Source: Asterias rubens (Eukaryota > Echinodermata > Asteroidea > Forcipulatida > Asteriidae). Taken from it: 64,000 nt of DNA. Under the pieces are notes generated by a model. It was not told the DNA's origin, ran no database searches, and saw only the letters and a list, made by a program, of their open reading frames with translations. A program made the translations under genes and the position numbers. Below, piece by piece: positions 53,213-64,000 of the stretch (positions are counted from its first letter, which is position 1; each line of letters opens with the position of its first letter). Location: assembly GCF_902459465.1 (NCBI RefSeq), contig NC_047072.1:16969776-17033775 (forward strand), in the 5' to 3' direction.

Positions 53213-55146
53213 TTATTTACAACCGAGCAGCTCAAAACGCAGACACATATAACCATACCACTCAACGGGCACGATGCGAATCTTCAAGACGGGCTTGAAG
53301 AAGCGCCTCTCCACGATGCTGTTTCTGTCGGTGTTGCCATTGAATATCTAGAAGGAGGACAAATAAGATCCTATTATTAGTTGTTTATCAGGGGTTTTCA
53401 TTCTAAAATGGGTGAAATCAAAGGAGGCTCTTTAATATAAAAACATACCTGAGTTTGACCAAGTTGGTCCTTCACACCAACAAGACATGCCGGTGAGGGC
53501 GGTTCGAACTGCACCCTGTACTTCGTCACCCACTGGGCATCTCCACCGTTACGCCCCTGTGTGAGTACCCCAGTGACGTAGGTCGGGTTGCCTAAATCAA
53601 CCTGTATCCACTGGTTGGTATCCGCAGCATAAGGATGCCATCCTCCTATGATATTTGGATAAGGGGGTATCTTGTTGAGACGGCCACCAGCCGGTGTACC
53701 TACGTATAAGCCTTCAGTCCTGATGCTTGATGCGGTGATGCTTTCGTCAGGGATCGAACCATCTTCGAGACCGAGTTTCTCTGGATTTTTGAGCGGAAAA
53801 AGAAGAAGAAGTTTCTAAAACTATCCATATTATTTTAACATATATTTGTCAACAGTTAAAGGCAGTGGAAACTATTGGTAACTCAAAATAATTGTTAGCA
53901 TAAAAACTTACTTGGTAATGAGTAGGCCTAATGGAGAGCTGCAACTATTGAATTTTGTAGTAAAATAATAATTTAATTAGAAAGGCATTTTTATCGCGCT
54001 CTTACAAAGAACACATCACTCACAATCAAAACAATTTAATATATGACTGACCTGATGTACTGCATGTCTTCCATGGGGTGCATTTCCCCTTTCTTGAATC
54101 GAAATTAATCTGTAAGAAATACAAAAGTTACTCTTAAAATTTGACATTACAAAATAAAACATCATTTAGACTTCTTCTGCCGTTAATAGTGTATGCCCTG
54201 CCATTTATAGACTGATTATTCTCCCACCATGCAAAGTTTGAAATCCTACGAAGCAGACTGATGAATGGCATTGAATGGTAAACTATGTTGCAATGGCCCA
54301 TAAAATATGTAACATTTGGTACATAACAGTTCTCATTCATTTCGTTTAAAGACAGTGGACACTATTGGTAATTGCCAAAGACCAGTCTTCTCACTTGGTG
54401 TATCTCAACATATGCAAAAGATAACAAACCTGTTAAAAATTTAGCTCAATCGGTTGCAGAAGTTGCTATGATAATAATGAAACAAACAAAAAACACTTGT
54501 CACACGAAGTTGTGTGCTTTCTGATGCTTGATTTCGAGACCTCAAGTTCTAAACTTGAGGTATCGAATTCAAATTCGTGGAAAATTACTTCTTTCTCGAA
54601 AACTACTTCACTTCAGAGGGAGCTGTTTCTCACAATGTTTCATACTATCAACCTCTCCCCATTACTGGTAATAAAGAAAGGTTTGTGATCATTATTATTT
54701 TGAGTAATTACCAAAAGTGTCCACTGCCTTTAACTTGTATACGATACATTAGTGACAAACGCCAATTATTTTGGTTAAACAATTAAAATGAACCATCTGT
54801 TTTACTATACCTGGCAAGTCATTGGTTTTGCAGTTGCGTCGTAATACGAAAAATACGGCTTTCCTTGAAAGTTGTCACAGACATGCTCAGCACTGGCGTT
54901 GTTCATCTGACAGACTTGATTGATGTGATCGTAGTTGAAAGAAAAACATCCATGATGGCTGAGACACCGAACTGAACATCTGACGGCAGAGATGCCCGAG
55001 ATATTCATGAAGGAATGGCCTAGTAGGGCGTGGTGCTCTACCGGGTGATACCAGACCCCTTGGTAAAGACCACTCACACTATAAGACGCTGAAACCTCAA
55101 TAAACATCTCAAGCAAGAGGAATACGAAACTGCGAATGGTATCCAT
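53213..55146 (-). CDS. Secreted PAN/apple plus F5/8 type C (discoidin) domain protein, complete
   Basis: Four minus-strand exons: 55146-54811, 54109-54052, 53780-53449 and 53347-53213. All have GT/AG introns and the phases join to 861 nt, 286 aa. A signal peptide (MDTIRSFVFLLLEMFIEVSA) begins at the chosen ATG. A PAN/apple-like domain follows at about 25-112, with paired cysteines in RCSVRCLSHHGCFSFNYD and VCQMNNASAEHVC. A short linker with CTPWKTC is next. An F5/8C domain spans about 132-285: LGLEDGSIPDESITASS, NQWIQVDLGNPTYVTGVLTQ, VTKYRVQF, then RIVPVEWYGYMCLRFELLGC to the TAA. F5/8C domains commonly bind sugars or phospholipids. An extracellular recognition or matrix role is inference; no named orthologue recognised. 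MITEs sit in introns 1 and 2. The exon 3 acceptor (ATCCAG, 53781) is the least certain boundary. Confidence 0.9.
53855..53960. mobile_element. TTAA MITE subfamily I, truncated (discoidin intron 2)
   Basis: GTTAAAGGCAGTGGAAACTA, AACTCAAAATAATTGTTAGC and TTACTTGGTAATGAGTAGG; cut off after GGAGAGCTG. Confidence 0.75.
54346..54733. mobile_element. TTAA MITE subfamily I, full copy (discoidin intron 1)
   Basis: TTAAAGACAGTGGACACTAT at the left, AAAAGTGTCCACTGCCTTTA A at the right; centre CGAGACCTCAAGTTCTAAAC with TTGAGGTATCGAATTCAAA. Its right TTAA lies about 80 bp from the exon 1 donor site. Confidence 0.88.
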
Positions 55147-56720
55147 GTTCCTACTCTGGCAGAATAAATTGTTAGCAGGTTTACCAATATATCTACCTCG
55201 AATTAAACGCCCTAAATCACAATTAATTCTCCAAACTACCCAAGGGAACAATATTAATAATTTTAGGCCATTAATGTGATGTTACCATGGCAAGAGTAAT
55301 TTCACCATATGCTAATCGTTCCGCCGTACCACGGACACGGTCATTAGTCTATGGTTAGAGACTCTCCTGTTATAGACTGGTTCCCCCGTCTCATTAGTCT
55401 TGAAGTCAAGGATACACACACCCTCGATCCCAGACGATCCACACACCCTCGATCCCAGTATGTGTGTGTGAGTCAGTCGCAATTACTGCCTCGCGCTACC
55501 TACGACTGTTGCATATGTAACATCGCACTGGACAGTGACTGTTGCATGAAAGGCAGACAAATAGGCAGCGCCTAACGACTTGTCATCAAGTCTACCGTCT
55601 CATAGGCGTTGGTGTTACAGTCTAAATGATTTCATTTGACAAACTTGCAGTGACGTCATAGAAGCTCATAGCGCTGATAAGTCCTGTGTTTTTTTTTTTT
55701 ATTTTTTTTTTAGCTCGCACTTCCGGTTTCAATCGCCTGCTACATTGTGCATAAGGTTGTATGTTTTTATTTTATTTGTATAATTTGCAATGTAGGCTAA
55801 TAATTATCCTTGTGAATGGGATGTGAGGTCAAAGGTTATTATGATAGGATCCTGCCAGAGGCGCAAGGCCGATATCTGGAGTTATTCACGGAAATCAAGG
55901 AAACTTACAATCAATCAAATTAATAATGACAAGCGTGAATGAGAGACACTTGGTATACATAAATGGATATTTTTGGCCAAATTAAAATCACATTTTGACT
56001 GCAATTAACACTAATAATTCACAGAAATTAATTTTTTTCAAAACATGAACTTTATTTAGCAACGACTTGCTGATGAACAATTCTTAGTTTAACTACAGAT
56101 ACAAAAAGAACACAAGTGTCTTTAGAAGATAAATGTAAGATGTAACCATTTTATAAACTGTAACCCTTTTACATTTGATACTGTGGAAATAAACCGATTG
56201 ACTGATTGATAAAAAAATAGTTCATAACCTGTGCAGAATGAATACCATCCAAGGCCCAAGCTTTGGCTTCCGTTAGTATAATTGGACTAGTAATAAACCA
56301 GACATGATTAGTCCTTGGGGAAAAAAAGGTATGAACCTTTTTGTGAGTGCAAGGTTTGACTAACTTGTTCATGCAGGCTTTAAAAGACTGGTCAGGCTGT
56401 TTAGTCACAGTTTTTACCAAGGGCAAAAATTAATCAGATTTAAAGAAACTGGATACCTTTGGCAATTTATTGTAAGACCAGTATTCAGTTGAACATTTTG
56501 TTTGTTTGCATTTCTTAAAATTAATCTGTGCACCAAATGGTTAAGAAACATATGAAACTACTCTCTAAGAGAACAATAACAGATTTCTGCAAAATGGAAT
56601 GTTATTCCTCAATACGTTTTCCAGGGCGACTTGTTTAAACAGATGATGGCTAAACACTACAAAAAAAACTCAACTTTAAAAAAAGTAATAAACCGAGACG
56701 TGTGAATGCATGATGCGATG
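55147..56720. other. Intergenic: discoidin-gene 5' flank and MAGOH 3' flank
   Basis: A short duplication CACACCCTCGATCCCAG occurs at about 55418 and 55447. A T-rich run lies at about 55688-55710. Nothing else resembles a gene. Confidence 0.45.
56466..56471 (-). terminator. Candidate MAGOH polyadenylation signal
   Basis: AATAAA on the minus strand (TTTATT on plus), about 260 bp beyond the MAGOH stop codon. A second one lies at 56051-56056. Either could serve; no transcript evidence is available. Confidence 0.3.
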
Positions 56721-56727
56721 TGACGCG

Positions 56728-59700
56728 CTAGATTGGTTTGATCTTAAAATGAAGACCAATCAGTGAGAAGACGAGACACTTAAGATCCTGTACGAGGTAG
56801 TAGAAGATACGAAGACCCTCAGCGTCCCTGACAGGCAAGAAGACAGAGAAGAAAAGAGAAGAAACAAAATACAATTAAGATTAACAATTAAATGGAGTGA
56901 CGTGGCGGAGGGCACACTAAAGGCAGTGGACACTATTGGTAATTACTCAAAATAATTATTATCATAAAACCTTTTTTGATTTCGAGTAATGGGGAGAGGT
57001 TGATAGTATAAAACATTGTGAGAAATGGCTCCCTCTAAAGTAATGTAGTTTTCGAGAACGAAGTAATTTTCCACGAACTTGATTTTGAGACCTCATATTT
57101 AGAATTTGAGGTCTCGAAATCAAGCATCTGAAAGCACACATCTTTGTGTGACAAGGGTGTTTTTTTCTTTAATTTTTATCTCGCAACTCCGACGATCGAT
57201 TGAGCTCAAATTTTCACAGATTTGTTATTTTAGCATATGTTGAGATACACCAACTGAGAAGACTGGTCTTTGACAATAACCAATAGTGTCCACTGTCTTT
57301 AAGGTTATTCAAGTTCTTGTTCACAGAGTTTGGGGTATAATCGTGACCCCTCTGGTCATTATGCTTGTAAGTTAAGACGTGTCAGCAAAAAGACACTGTA
57401 GGCCTACCATAATTACTTTGGTGTTTGGATGGGATGTAAAGCAGTAGGTGTTGAGTGTTTTATAATCACTGAGACGTAGAATTATTGTGACTGTTTTTCT
57501 CATTTCTCAAAAACTACAGCACCTAAATATTATTTGAAGAGAAGCTTTCTACTATCATTATCTTCAAACCGTGTAAGTTTAAAGGCAGTGGACACTATTG
57601 GTAATTGGTAAAGACTAGCCTTCATGGTTGCTGTATCTCAACATAATGCATAAAATAACAAACTGTGAAAATTTGAGCTCTATCGGTCATCGAACTTGCA
57701 AGATAATAATGAAAGAAAAAACATCCTTGTCACACGAAGTTGTGTGCGTTTAGATGGTTGATTTCGAGGCCTCAAAATCTGAGGTCTCGAAATCAAATTC
57801 GTGGAAAATAACTTCTTTCTCGAAAACTATGGCACTTCAGAGGGAGCCATTTCTCCCACTGTTTTATACCATCAACCTCTCCCCATTACTCGTCACCAAG
57901 AAAGGTTTTATGCTAATAATTATTTTGAGTAATTACCAATAGTTTCCACTGCCTTTAATGTAAATTTATGGACATTTTGAAAAAGAACATCAATGTTGAT
58001 GAACTACTTGTGGAGACCTAAAAAATTTTGAAAAGTTTAGACATTACTTTAAGCCTGTTTATGAATAAACTCACTTGCTGCTGTTGACGTCAATCAGCGA
58101 TCCAATCTTGCTGGTTGTAAAGGAGATATGTTCATTGCCCATGACAATCTCAAGCTCTTGTCTTCCAACCCTGTCTGGTTCCGGCCATATCTCATCGTTT
58201 TCTTGCATGAGTTCACTGTCCTGGACGATTCGCTTCAGTTCTTCGATTGCGGCTCTATGAACGTAAGCCTGGGGCGTAGGATCACACAAAAAAGGAATCA
58301 GGTTAAAGGGTTTTCTTAGGCTCAAATTTGGGCGGAAAAAACCCACACAAGACTGCATGGGCTTGTCAGGCCTGGAATTAAAAAACCCACACAAGACTGC
58401 ATGGGCTTGTCAGGCCTGGAATTAAAAAACCCACACAAGACTGCATGGGCTTGTCAGGCCTGGAATTAAAAAACCCACACAAGACTGCACGGGCTTGTCA
58501 GGCCTGGAATTAAAAAACCCACACAAGACTGCATGGGCTTGTCAGGCCTGGAATTAAAAAACCCACACAAGACTGCATGGGCTTGTCAGGCCTGGAATTA
58601 AAAAACCCACAGTAGACTGCATGGGCTTGTCAGGCCTGGAATTAAAAAACCCACACAAGACTGCATGGGCTTGTCAGGCCTGGAATTAAAAAACCCACAC
58701 AAGACTGCATGGGCTTGTCAGGCCTGGAATTAAAAAACCCACACAAGACTGCATGGGCTTGTCAGGCCTGGAATTAAAAGACCCACACAAGACTGCATGG
58801 GCTTGTCAGGCCTGGAATTAAAAAACCCACACAAGACTGCATGGGCTTGCCAGGCCTGGAATTAAAAAACCCACACAAGACTGCATGGGCTTGTCAGGCC
58901 TGGAATTAAAAAACCCACACAAGACTGCATGGGCTTGTCAGGCCTGGAATTAAAAAAAACCACACAAGACTGCATGGGCTTGTCAGGCCTGGAATTTTAC
59001 TTTTGAAAGACCAAGGCCATTTTCATTTTGAAAAGGGCACTTCCATTGGAAAATGGGAATTATTTTAACGGCACCAAGGCCAAAACCAGGGGCGATGGGG
59101 GCCATGGACTCTGTGGCATGCGAGTTATTCCAGGCCTGGCTAGCGCAAAATACATGTAGCTCAAAATATTTAAAAATTTATTCTACAGGACCAGAAATGA
59201 AACGAGTTGAACAAGAACAATAAAAGAGAAGACCTAGATAGAACTCATTTGCCTCATGTGTATAACATGTATAAAACCTACTTTGATTCTCAAGAAAATT
59301 TAAAGGGAAGGTACACGTTTGGTAATTTTCAAAGACGGGTCTTCTCACTTGTTGTATCCCATCATATGCATAGAATAACAAGCCTAGTGAAAATTTGGGC
59401 TCAATCTGTCATCGACGTTGCGAGAAAATGATGGAAGAAAAAACACTCTGGTTGGACGAATTCGTGTGCTTTCAGATAGGAATAAAAGACTTAGTAGCTA
59501 GAAGTCTTTTATTATTTTAGTGAGAAATTACCTCTTTCTCAAAAACTACATAACATCAGAGGGAGGCTTTTTCACACAATGTTTTACACTATCAACAGCT
59601 CTCCAATGCTCGTTACCGAGTCAGTTTTTAAGTGAATATTAGTTTTGAGTAATTACCAAACGTGTACCTTTCCTTTAAAGATATTTTTTTATTTGTTTGT

Positions 59701-61184
59701 TTGAACGAAGATAATTAATACACAGTGAGATACAATTATTGAACTGACAAACACAAGACCACAGGGTTTACAACCTCGATGCTAACATTACTGGCCTCAT
59801 CCTGCGGTTCAAAGTTAATTTCGGCCCCTGTTTAACCCTTTTTTTTTTACCTGGGGGCATTCGAGACCCAAATTTGTTGCAGCAAGGGGCCTCAAAATGT
59901 TGTTTTTTTGTACTTTGTGTTATCATTGGCCCTAAAAAAAAATGCTACTGTTGCTTCTGTGATATTCTAATAAATACATTACATTTCTACAACTCACTGA
60001 CTCACCTCTTTTCTGATCATGACATCATTCTTGTAATTTGAATTGTTGGCGTATCTCAGCTTGCCTGGGGGGGAAAAACACCTTAGGCTCAATATAAGTT
60101 TTTAAATATATTTGTTTCTCGAATAATGAGTAAACTGTATCGACTAGAGATATCTGGCTACAACGTGCAGCGCGCTGCTTTGTGCTGAGGCTCCACAGTG
60201 CTGTGAGTATGACTCCGTGAGTGATGAATCTTGACCAAAGCGTTAGATTACTTGCTTCAGTGCTTTCGTACTTGCACATCAGCAACATCATGACCCCAAC
60301 AATATCAAGTGGTAAGGTTTCTTGCGATTTAGAATCGCAATGAATTTTGGGTAGGCATTCGACAACCGCGGTGTATGTTGTCATGCACGACTTGCGCACG
60401 CATGGCCTATATCTCTGTGTGGGTTCTTCAACAACACCCTCAAATATTTTGCTATTTGCGATAAACCTTATTGCCAGCTCTTTCTGAGCTTTTTCATAAA
60501 ATTTCACCATGGCAATGATTACACCAATACGCATTCCTCATTTTTCATGTTGATGACAATTTAAAAATGAGCTACCAGGGAAGTGACAACTTGGGCGAAC
60601 ATATCTAATAAGATTTTATGCTTTAATGGCACAACTGCACTCTTTGTATGTCTGGAAGAAAATCTTGGACCTTGGCTTTGGCAAAAATATAACAACGTTA
60701 AACGTGAGTTTCTATACTATTCTGTATTCAGTTTTCTATCTTCGCCGAAGACAAGTCAAGAAGACAAGAGCGGGTCCATCGTATTCGTATTTGCTCGACC
60801 TCTATTTTATTTATTATTATGGAGATTTTCAGAGTACGTGTATTACTGTTTTGTTACTGTCTTGTTACACTTGGACCATAGAGTAGGACAGACAGTACCA
60901 CAGCAAGCTACGTGCATCCCAAAACGCCACCAACGGTAACACTGACTGAACCAGTCCACATGTCTATTTTGCGTGCGAATACAAAACAGTTCGTTGTGAT
61001 TATGTGAAGAAATAAATGGTTTATAAGTTCGTGACTGTTCATTAATACACCCCCTTGATTATCTAAGTGGGAAGTGTTTCTTGGAATACTTACCATCTGG
61101 TCTAAACTCAAACTCGAGGAACTCGTGACCGAATTTGCCTTTATGGCCAACGTAGTATCGCAAGTAGAACTCTTCGTCCGCCAT
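56728..61184 (-). CDS. MAGOH: Mago nashi homologue (exon-junction-complex core subunit), complete
   Basis: MAGOH pairs with Y14/RBM8A and locks eIF4A3 on spliced mRNA as part of the exon junction complex, acting in mRNA localisation and nonsense-mediated decay. Four minus-strand exons: 61184-61094, 60064-60006, 58268-58075 and 56827-56728. They have GT/AG introns and join to 444 nt, 147 aa (human MAGOH is 146). Landmarks: [85 protein letters not shown] and the invariant end [20 protein letters not shown] followed by FKIKPI. Start: the family N-terminus [11 protein letters not shown]. Introns hold three TTAA MITEs and a 44 bp minisatellite; the coding sequence is intact and highly conserved. 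Confidence 0.98.
56918..57302. mobile_element. TTAA MITE subfamily I, full copy (MAGOH intron 3)
   Basis: CTAAAGGCAGTGGACACTAT at the left (left TTAA mutated to CTAA), AATAGTGTCCACTGTCTTTA A at the right. It ends about 90 bp from exon 4, near the 3' splice site. Confidence 0.88.
57579..57958. mobile_element. TTAA MITE subfamily I, full copy, shortened palindrome (MAGOH intron 3)
   Basis: TTAAAGGCAGTGGACACTAT at the left, CAATAGTTTCCACTGCCTTT AA at the right. Centre reduced to GAGGCCTCAAAATCTGAGGTCT-like. Opposite orientation to the neighbouring copy at 56918. Confidence 0.88.
58339..58996. repeat. 44 bp minisatellite, about 15 copies (MAGOH intron 2)
   Basis: The unit runs CCCACACAAGACTGCATGGG, CTTGTCAGGCCTGGAATT, then an A run. 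First GACTGCATGG at 58351 and last at 58968, with spacing 44 bp, so about 15 units. Copies are nearly identical, with single variants (GCACGGG near 58486, AGTAGACTG near 58612, a G in the A run near 58779, TTGCCAGG near 58847). Confidence 0.95.
59300..59678. mobile_element. TTAA MITE subfamily II, full copy (MAGOH intron 2)
   Basis: TTAAAGGGAAGGTACACGTT at the left, AACGTGTACCTTTCCTTTAA at the right, both TTAA present. Central hairpin AATAAAAGACTTAGTAGC with AGAAGTCTTTTATT. Same subfamily as 18058-18440. Confidence 0.88.
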
Positions 61185-61216
61185 TATTATTTCATCGATT
61201 TGTGCGTGTGAAAAAT

Positions 61217-61342
61217 GCTGCATTATCAAGACGATTGGTGGCGCCCTTCACAAATAACGGTCAATAATTATTTAACCCTGCTGTATTATCAAGACGGTTG
61301 GTGGCGTCCTTCACAAATAACCGTCAATAATTATTTCACCCC
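61217..61342. repeat. 63 bp tandem duplication in the MAGOH upstream region
   Basis: GCTGCATTATCAAGACGATT and GGTGGCGCCCTTCACAAATA, then ACGGTCAATAATTATTT, repeat after 63 bp with few changes. On the MAGOH strand the proximal copy carries a CCAAT box (ATTGG on plus at 61234-61238), about 50 bp from the ATG. In the distal copy it reads CCAAC. Likely core-promoter or 5' UTR sequence. Confidence 0.75.
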
Positions 61343-61354
61343 CCCCCCCCCCCA
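61337..61354. repeat. Poly-C tract
   Basis: C run of about 17 immediately beyond the duplicated promoter segment. Similar runs are a broken C run at about 61469-61482 and a G run at about 61579-61592. Confidence 0.85.
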
Positions 61355-61599
61355 TCTCAGTTTCCTGAAACCACATGGAGAAAGAAAATAGAATCTATTT
61401 TCTTCCTCAATGCTGAAATTGTTTGTGGATTACCTCCAAACCACAGGGTGCCTCTCCTATTTGCAACCCCCCCCCCCGCCCCAATTCTAAGGAATCCGAG
61501 TAATTTTTTTTTTGTATGCACATTATCCTCAAAAAAATATGAACGATAGGCATTGCTTGATGAGGGAGCAAGGTGCAAGGGGGGGGGGGGGGTAAACAA

Positions 61600-62860
61600 A
61601 ATCTCACACTGTCTACAGAATTAGAGTTAAATTAAAAATTGTAATTTAATTTTGCTCTCAATGCAAAGAATTATAAATAAAAAGAAAACCGTCACAATCA
61701 AATCAAATGTTACTTTTCCTTGAAGAGTAAATAATAAGACCACAAGTTTAACAGGCAAACATTATTAACCCTTATTCTTTATGCAAATAATACTCCAATG
61801 CTCCTCCTCTTTATCACTCCACTCGGACTTGGATTAAAGTTGTATACCTGGGGCCTTTCTTAAACCCAGGCTTGACTGCTCCAGCTTAGGAGGCTCCACA
61901 AGATGGGTACGCAGTGGAAACGCAACCCTGCATTCGGGCCTATACTTTTTGGATCAACGGTTATTTTGCACGCGGTGTGGTTTAAACATCGAAGGTCGTC
62001 TAGAGCCAGAGCCCAAGCCGAGGTTTGAGAAAGGCCCTTGATTTAGTTATTCTTTTCAGCACAGTAGAGGATATTAAGAAGTATTAAGTAGGGTAAGGGT
62101 TAAGCCAAAAGCCAAAATTGTTTTGACACTTGTCATCAAATAAAAACAATAACAAAGAATGACATCTTAACACAACTCTTTACACTATAAATAGAACTCT
62201 ATTTGAATCTACACACACACAACGGGGACAGCTCTATATTTTGACACCCCTACACCATGGAGGTAGGTTCTGACGTCCAGGTGTTTCGGAAACACCCTTG
62301 TGATCCGGGTTTAGGAAAACACATTTGGAGCAAGTCAAACATGTCATAAAGGTGTCAACACACAGGGGTCACTGTGTTTACTTCGACCTGGATCTAAGCC
62401 AAACCACAGTGATAGGATTGCTGCACGATATGCATAAGGAGCAACAAGAAACATCTTGAACACAAGACTAAATTTTGGTTGATAAACGATATTCCAGTCT
62501 TACTTACTCCTTTTTTTTTTTTTTCAAAAAGGAAATATATTTCAAACCATCGATTAACACTTAAATCAACATGGAATATACATAACTAAAATGCTCGAAA
62601 TGTGGCTGGAAGCAAAAACAGATTGGCCCCTTTTTCTGTGAGAGTCGGTGCGTATATTTACATTGCTAAGACTGGGTACCTGACATATAAATATACCCAC
62701 TACAAGGCAACCACAAATAAAGATCTACACATTTACAGTCAACACTCGTTGTAAAGAGGGTCTGCTTATAAAGAGTACTTTCTAAAGTCCCAAATCTCTT
62801 TTCTACTTGTGTGTTTTTTTGCTGTCCTCTAATACAAGTACAGTGTAACAATGTTATAAA
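61600..62860. other. Unassigned intergenic DNA
   Basis: No exon, RNA gene or clear repeat recognised; a T run lies at about 62512-62524. Confidence 0.4.
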
Positions 62861-62866
62861 GAGGTA

Positions 62867-63372
62867 TTTTGGCTAGCCCAGTGTTCGTGTTATTAAAAGC
62901 TGTCCACTACTATCACTGTTTTTACAAACATGTACACATTTCAATTCATTCCAAATTACGATCATGCTTTATACACACATTTCAAATAAACCCAAGTCCA
63001 GACCTAAAACTCTATGGGTTAGGAAGCGAAGGCAAAATATCTCCATGCCCCTGGGGCCTGGTGACTGAAAATCTTCCAGCAAACTTGACGTTCAACAGTG
63101 CAATACGTTGAGTAGGCATTTTGGCTAGCCCAGTGTTCGTGTTATTACAAGCTGTCCACTACTATCACTGTTTTTACAAACATGTACACATTTCAATTCA
63201 TTCCAAGTTACGATCATGCTTTATACACACATTTAAAATAAACCCAAGTCCAGACCTAAAACTCTATGGGTTAGGAAGCGAAGGCAAAATATCTCCATGC
63301 CCCCATGGGGCCTGGTGACTGAAAATCTTCCAGCAAACTTGACGTTCAACAGTGCAATACGTCGAGTAGGAA
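62867..63372. repeat. 252 bp tandem duplication (two copies)
   Basis: TTTTGGCTAGCCCAGTGTTC starts at 62867 and again at 63119. The copies run almost identically to GTGCAATACGT(T/C)GAGTAGG. The second has an extra CCAT-like insertion (ATGCCCCCATGGGGCC against ATGCCCCTGGGGCC). High identity means a recent event. Confidence 0.92.
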
Positions 63373-63890
63373 TAGGTGTTTGATATGGGACATGAAAACT
63401 TGTATGGAATGTCACAAACACAATGAACACAAAAATGTGTACAATGACTGAGTGCACTTGCTGTACAAGTCTTTGCTTTTAAAGTTAACAATGGTTAATG
63501 GGAAAAACAAAAGTAAGGAAAAACGTTTTTTAAATGTCAACTTAAAATCTGCAAGCGGACGGAGAGGCGCAAAATGTGTTCATAAACCCAGAAAGACAGA
63601 TATAAAATATCAAAATGAAAAAATAATAATAATAAAACAAATATTTTGCCCCGCGGAAAAATGAAGTCTGATGAAACCCACAAACCCTTGAATCTTAAAT
63701 CTGCACTTTATCTTTAAAATGAGCCGCCAAAACACCTCAACCCTGTGTTGAGATTGTAGCGATTTTTGCAAATTGAATTTTAAACCCGTCAGCTTACGGG
63801 GACCCCATTAACATGCATTCAAGCTATGCATTCCCCGTTGAACTTTAACCTCTGACCCCATCATGACTATTTACAAATTGGCGAACGATC

Positions 63891-64000
<110 letters not shown>

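Noticed and set aside
58339-58996. CRISPR-like array
   Set aside because: 44 bp units are contiguous with no spacers; it is an intronic minisatellite.
60025-60534. 169-codon minus-strand open frame in MAGOH intron 1
   Set aside because: It extends into MAGOH exon 2 in a frame different from the protein and matches no family; MAGOH exon phases explain the locus.

Overview
The window looks like genomic DNA of a deuterostome invertebrate, almost certainly an echinoderm and perhaps a sea star. The evidence is a full intron-containing brachyury gene of echinoderm type, introns of 0.5-5 kb in AT-rich DNA, and many short palindromic transposons. Species cannot be fixed from sequence alone.

Layout. 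1-15.7 kb is satellite DNA with no credible gene. An irregular ~0.8 kb tandem array (1-3205) meets a 100-N gap, then a ~500 bp satellite in two blocks (3.3-8.1 and 8.1-12.6 kb). Both blocks are built as trimers of about 1.5 kb. A related 471 bp satellite follows (12.6-14.9 kb), then degenerate monomers and a foldback element that marks the array edge. 16-22 kb holds transposon debris, including a LINE reverse-transcriptase C-terminus. 22.0-32.7 kb is the minus-strand brachyury gene (7 coding exons, 448 aa). 33-44.5 kb is gene-free with many MITEs; it may hold brachyury regulatory DNA. 44.9-46.8 kb is an intronless minus-strand gene for a three-Ig-domain type I receptor with an ITIM-like motif in its long tail. 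49.5 kb has a possible terminal exon of a membrane protein (minus). 51.5-52.4 kb carries two plus-strand exons of an endophilin-B BAR domain with no visible partner exons. 53.2-55.1 kb is a complete four-exon minus-strand gene for a secreted PAN/apple plus F5/8-type-C (discoidin) protein. 56.7-61.2 kb is a complete four-exon minus-strand MAGOH (mago nashi) gene. The window ends in what may be the last exon of another minus-strand gene.

The genes are functionally unrelated: a mesoderm/endoderm transcription factor, a cell-surface Ig receptor, a membrane-remodelling protein, a secreted lectin-like protein and an exon-junction-complex subunit. The common thread is a palindromic MITE superfamily bounded by TTAA (subfamily I terminus AGGCAGTGGACACTATTGG). 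It has about fifteen whole or partial copies between 17.9 and 58 kb plus diverged subfamilies, and it sits in introns of brachyury, the discoidin gene and MAGOH.

All exon boundaries were read by eye from GT/AG sites, phase and family similarity. No alignment or transcript data were available.
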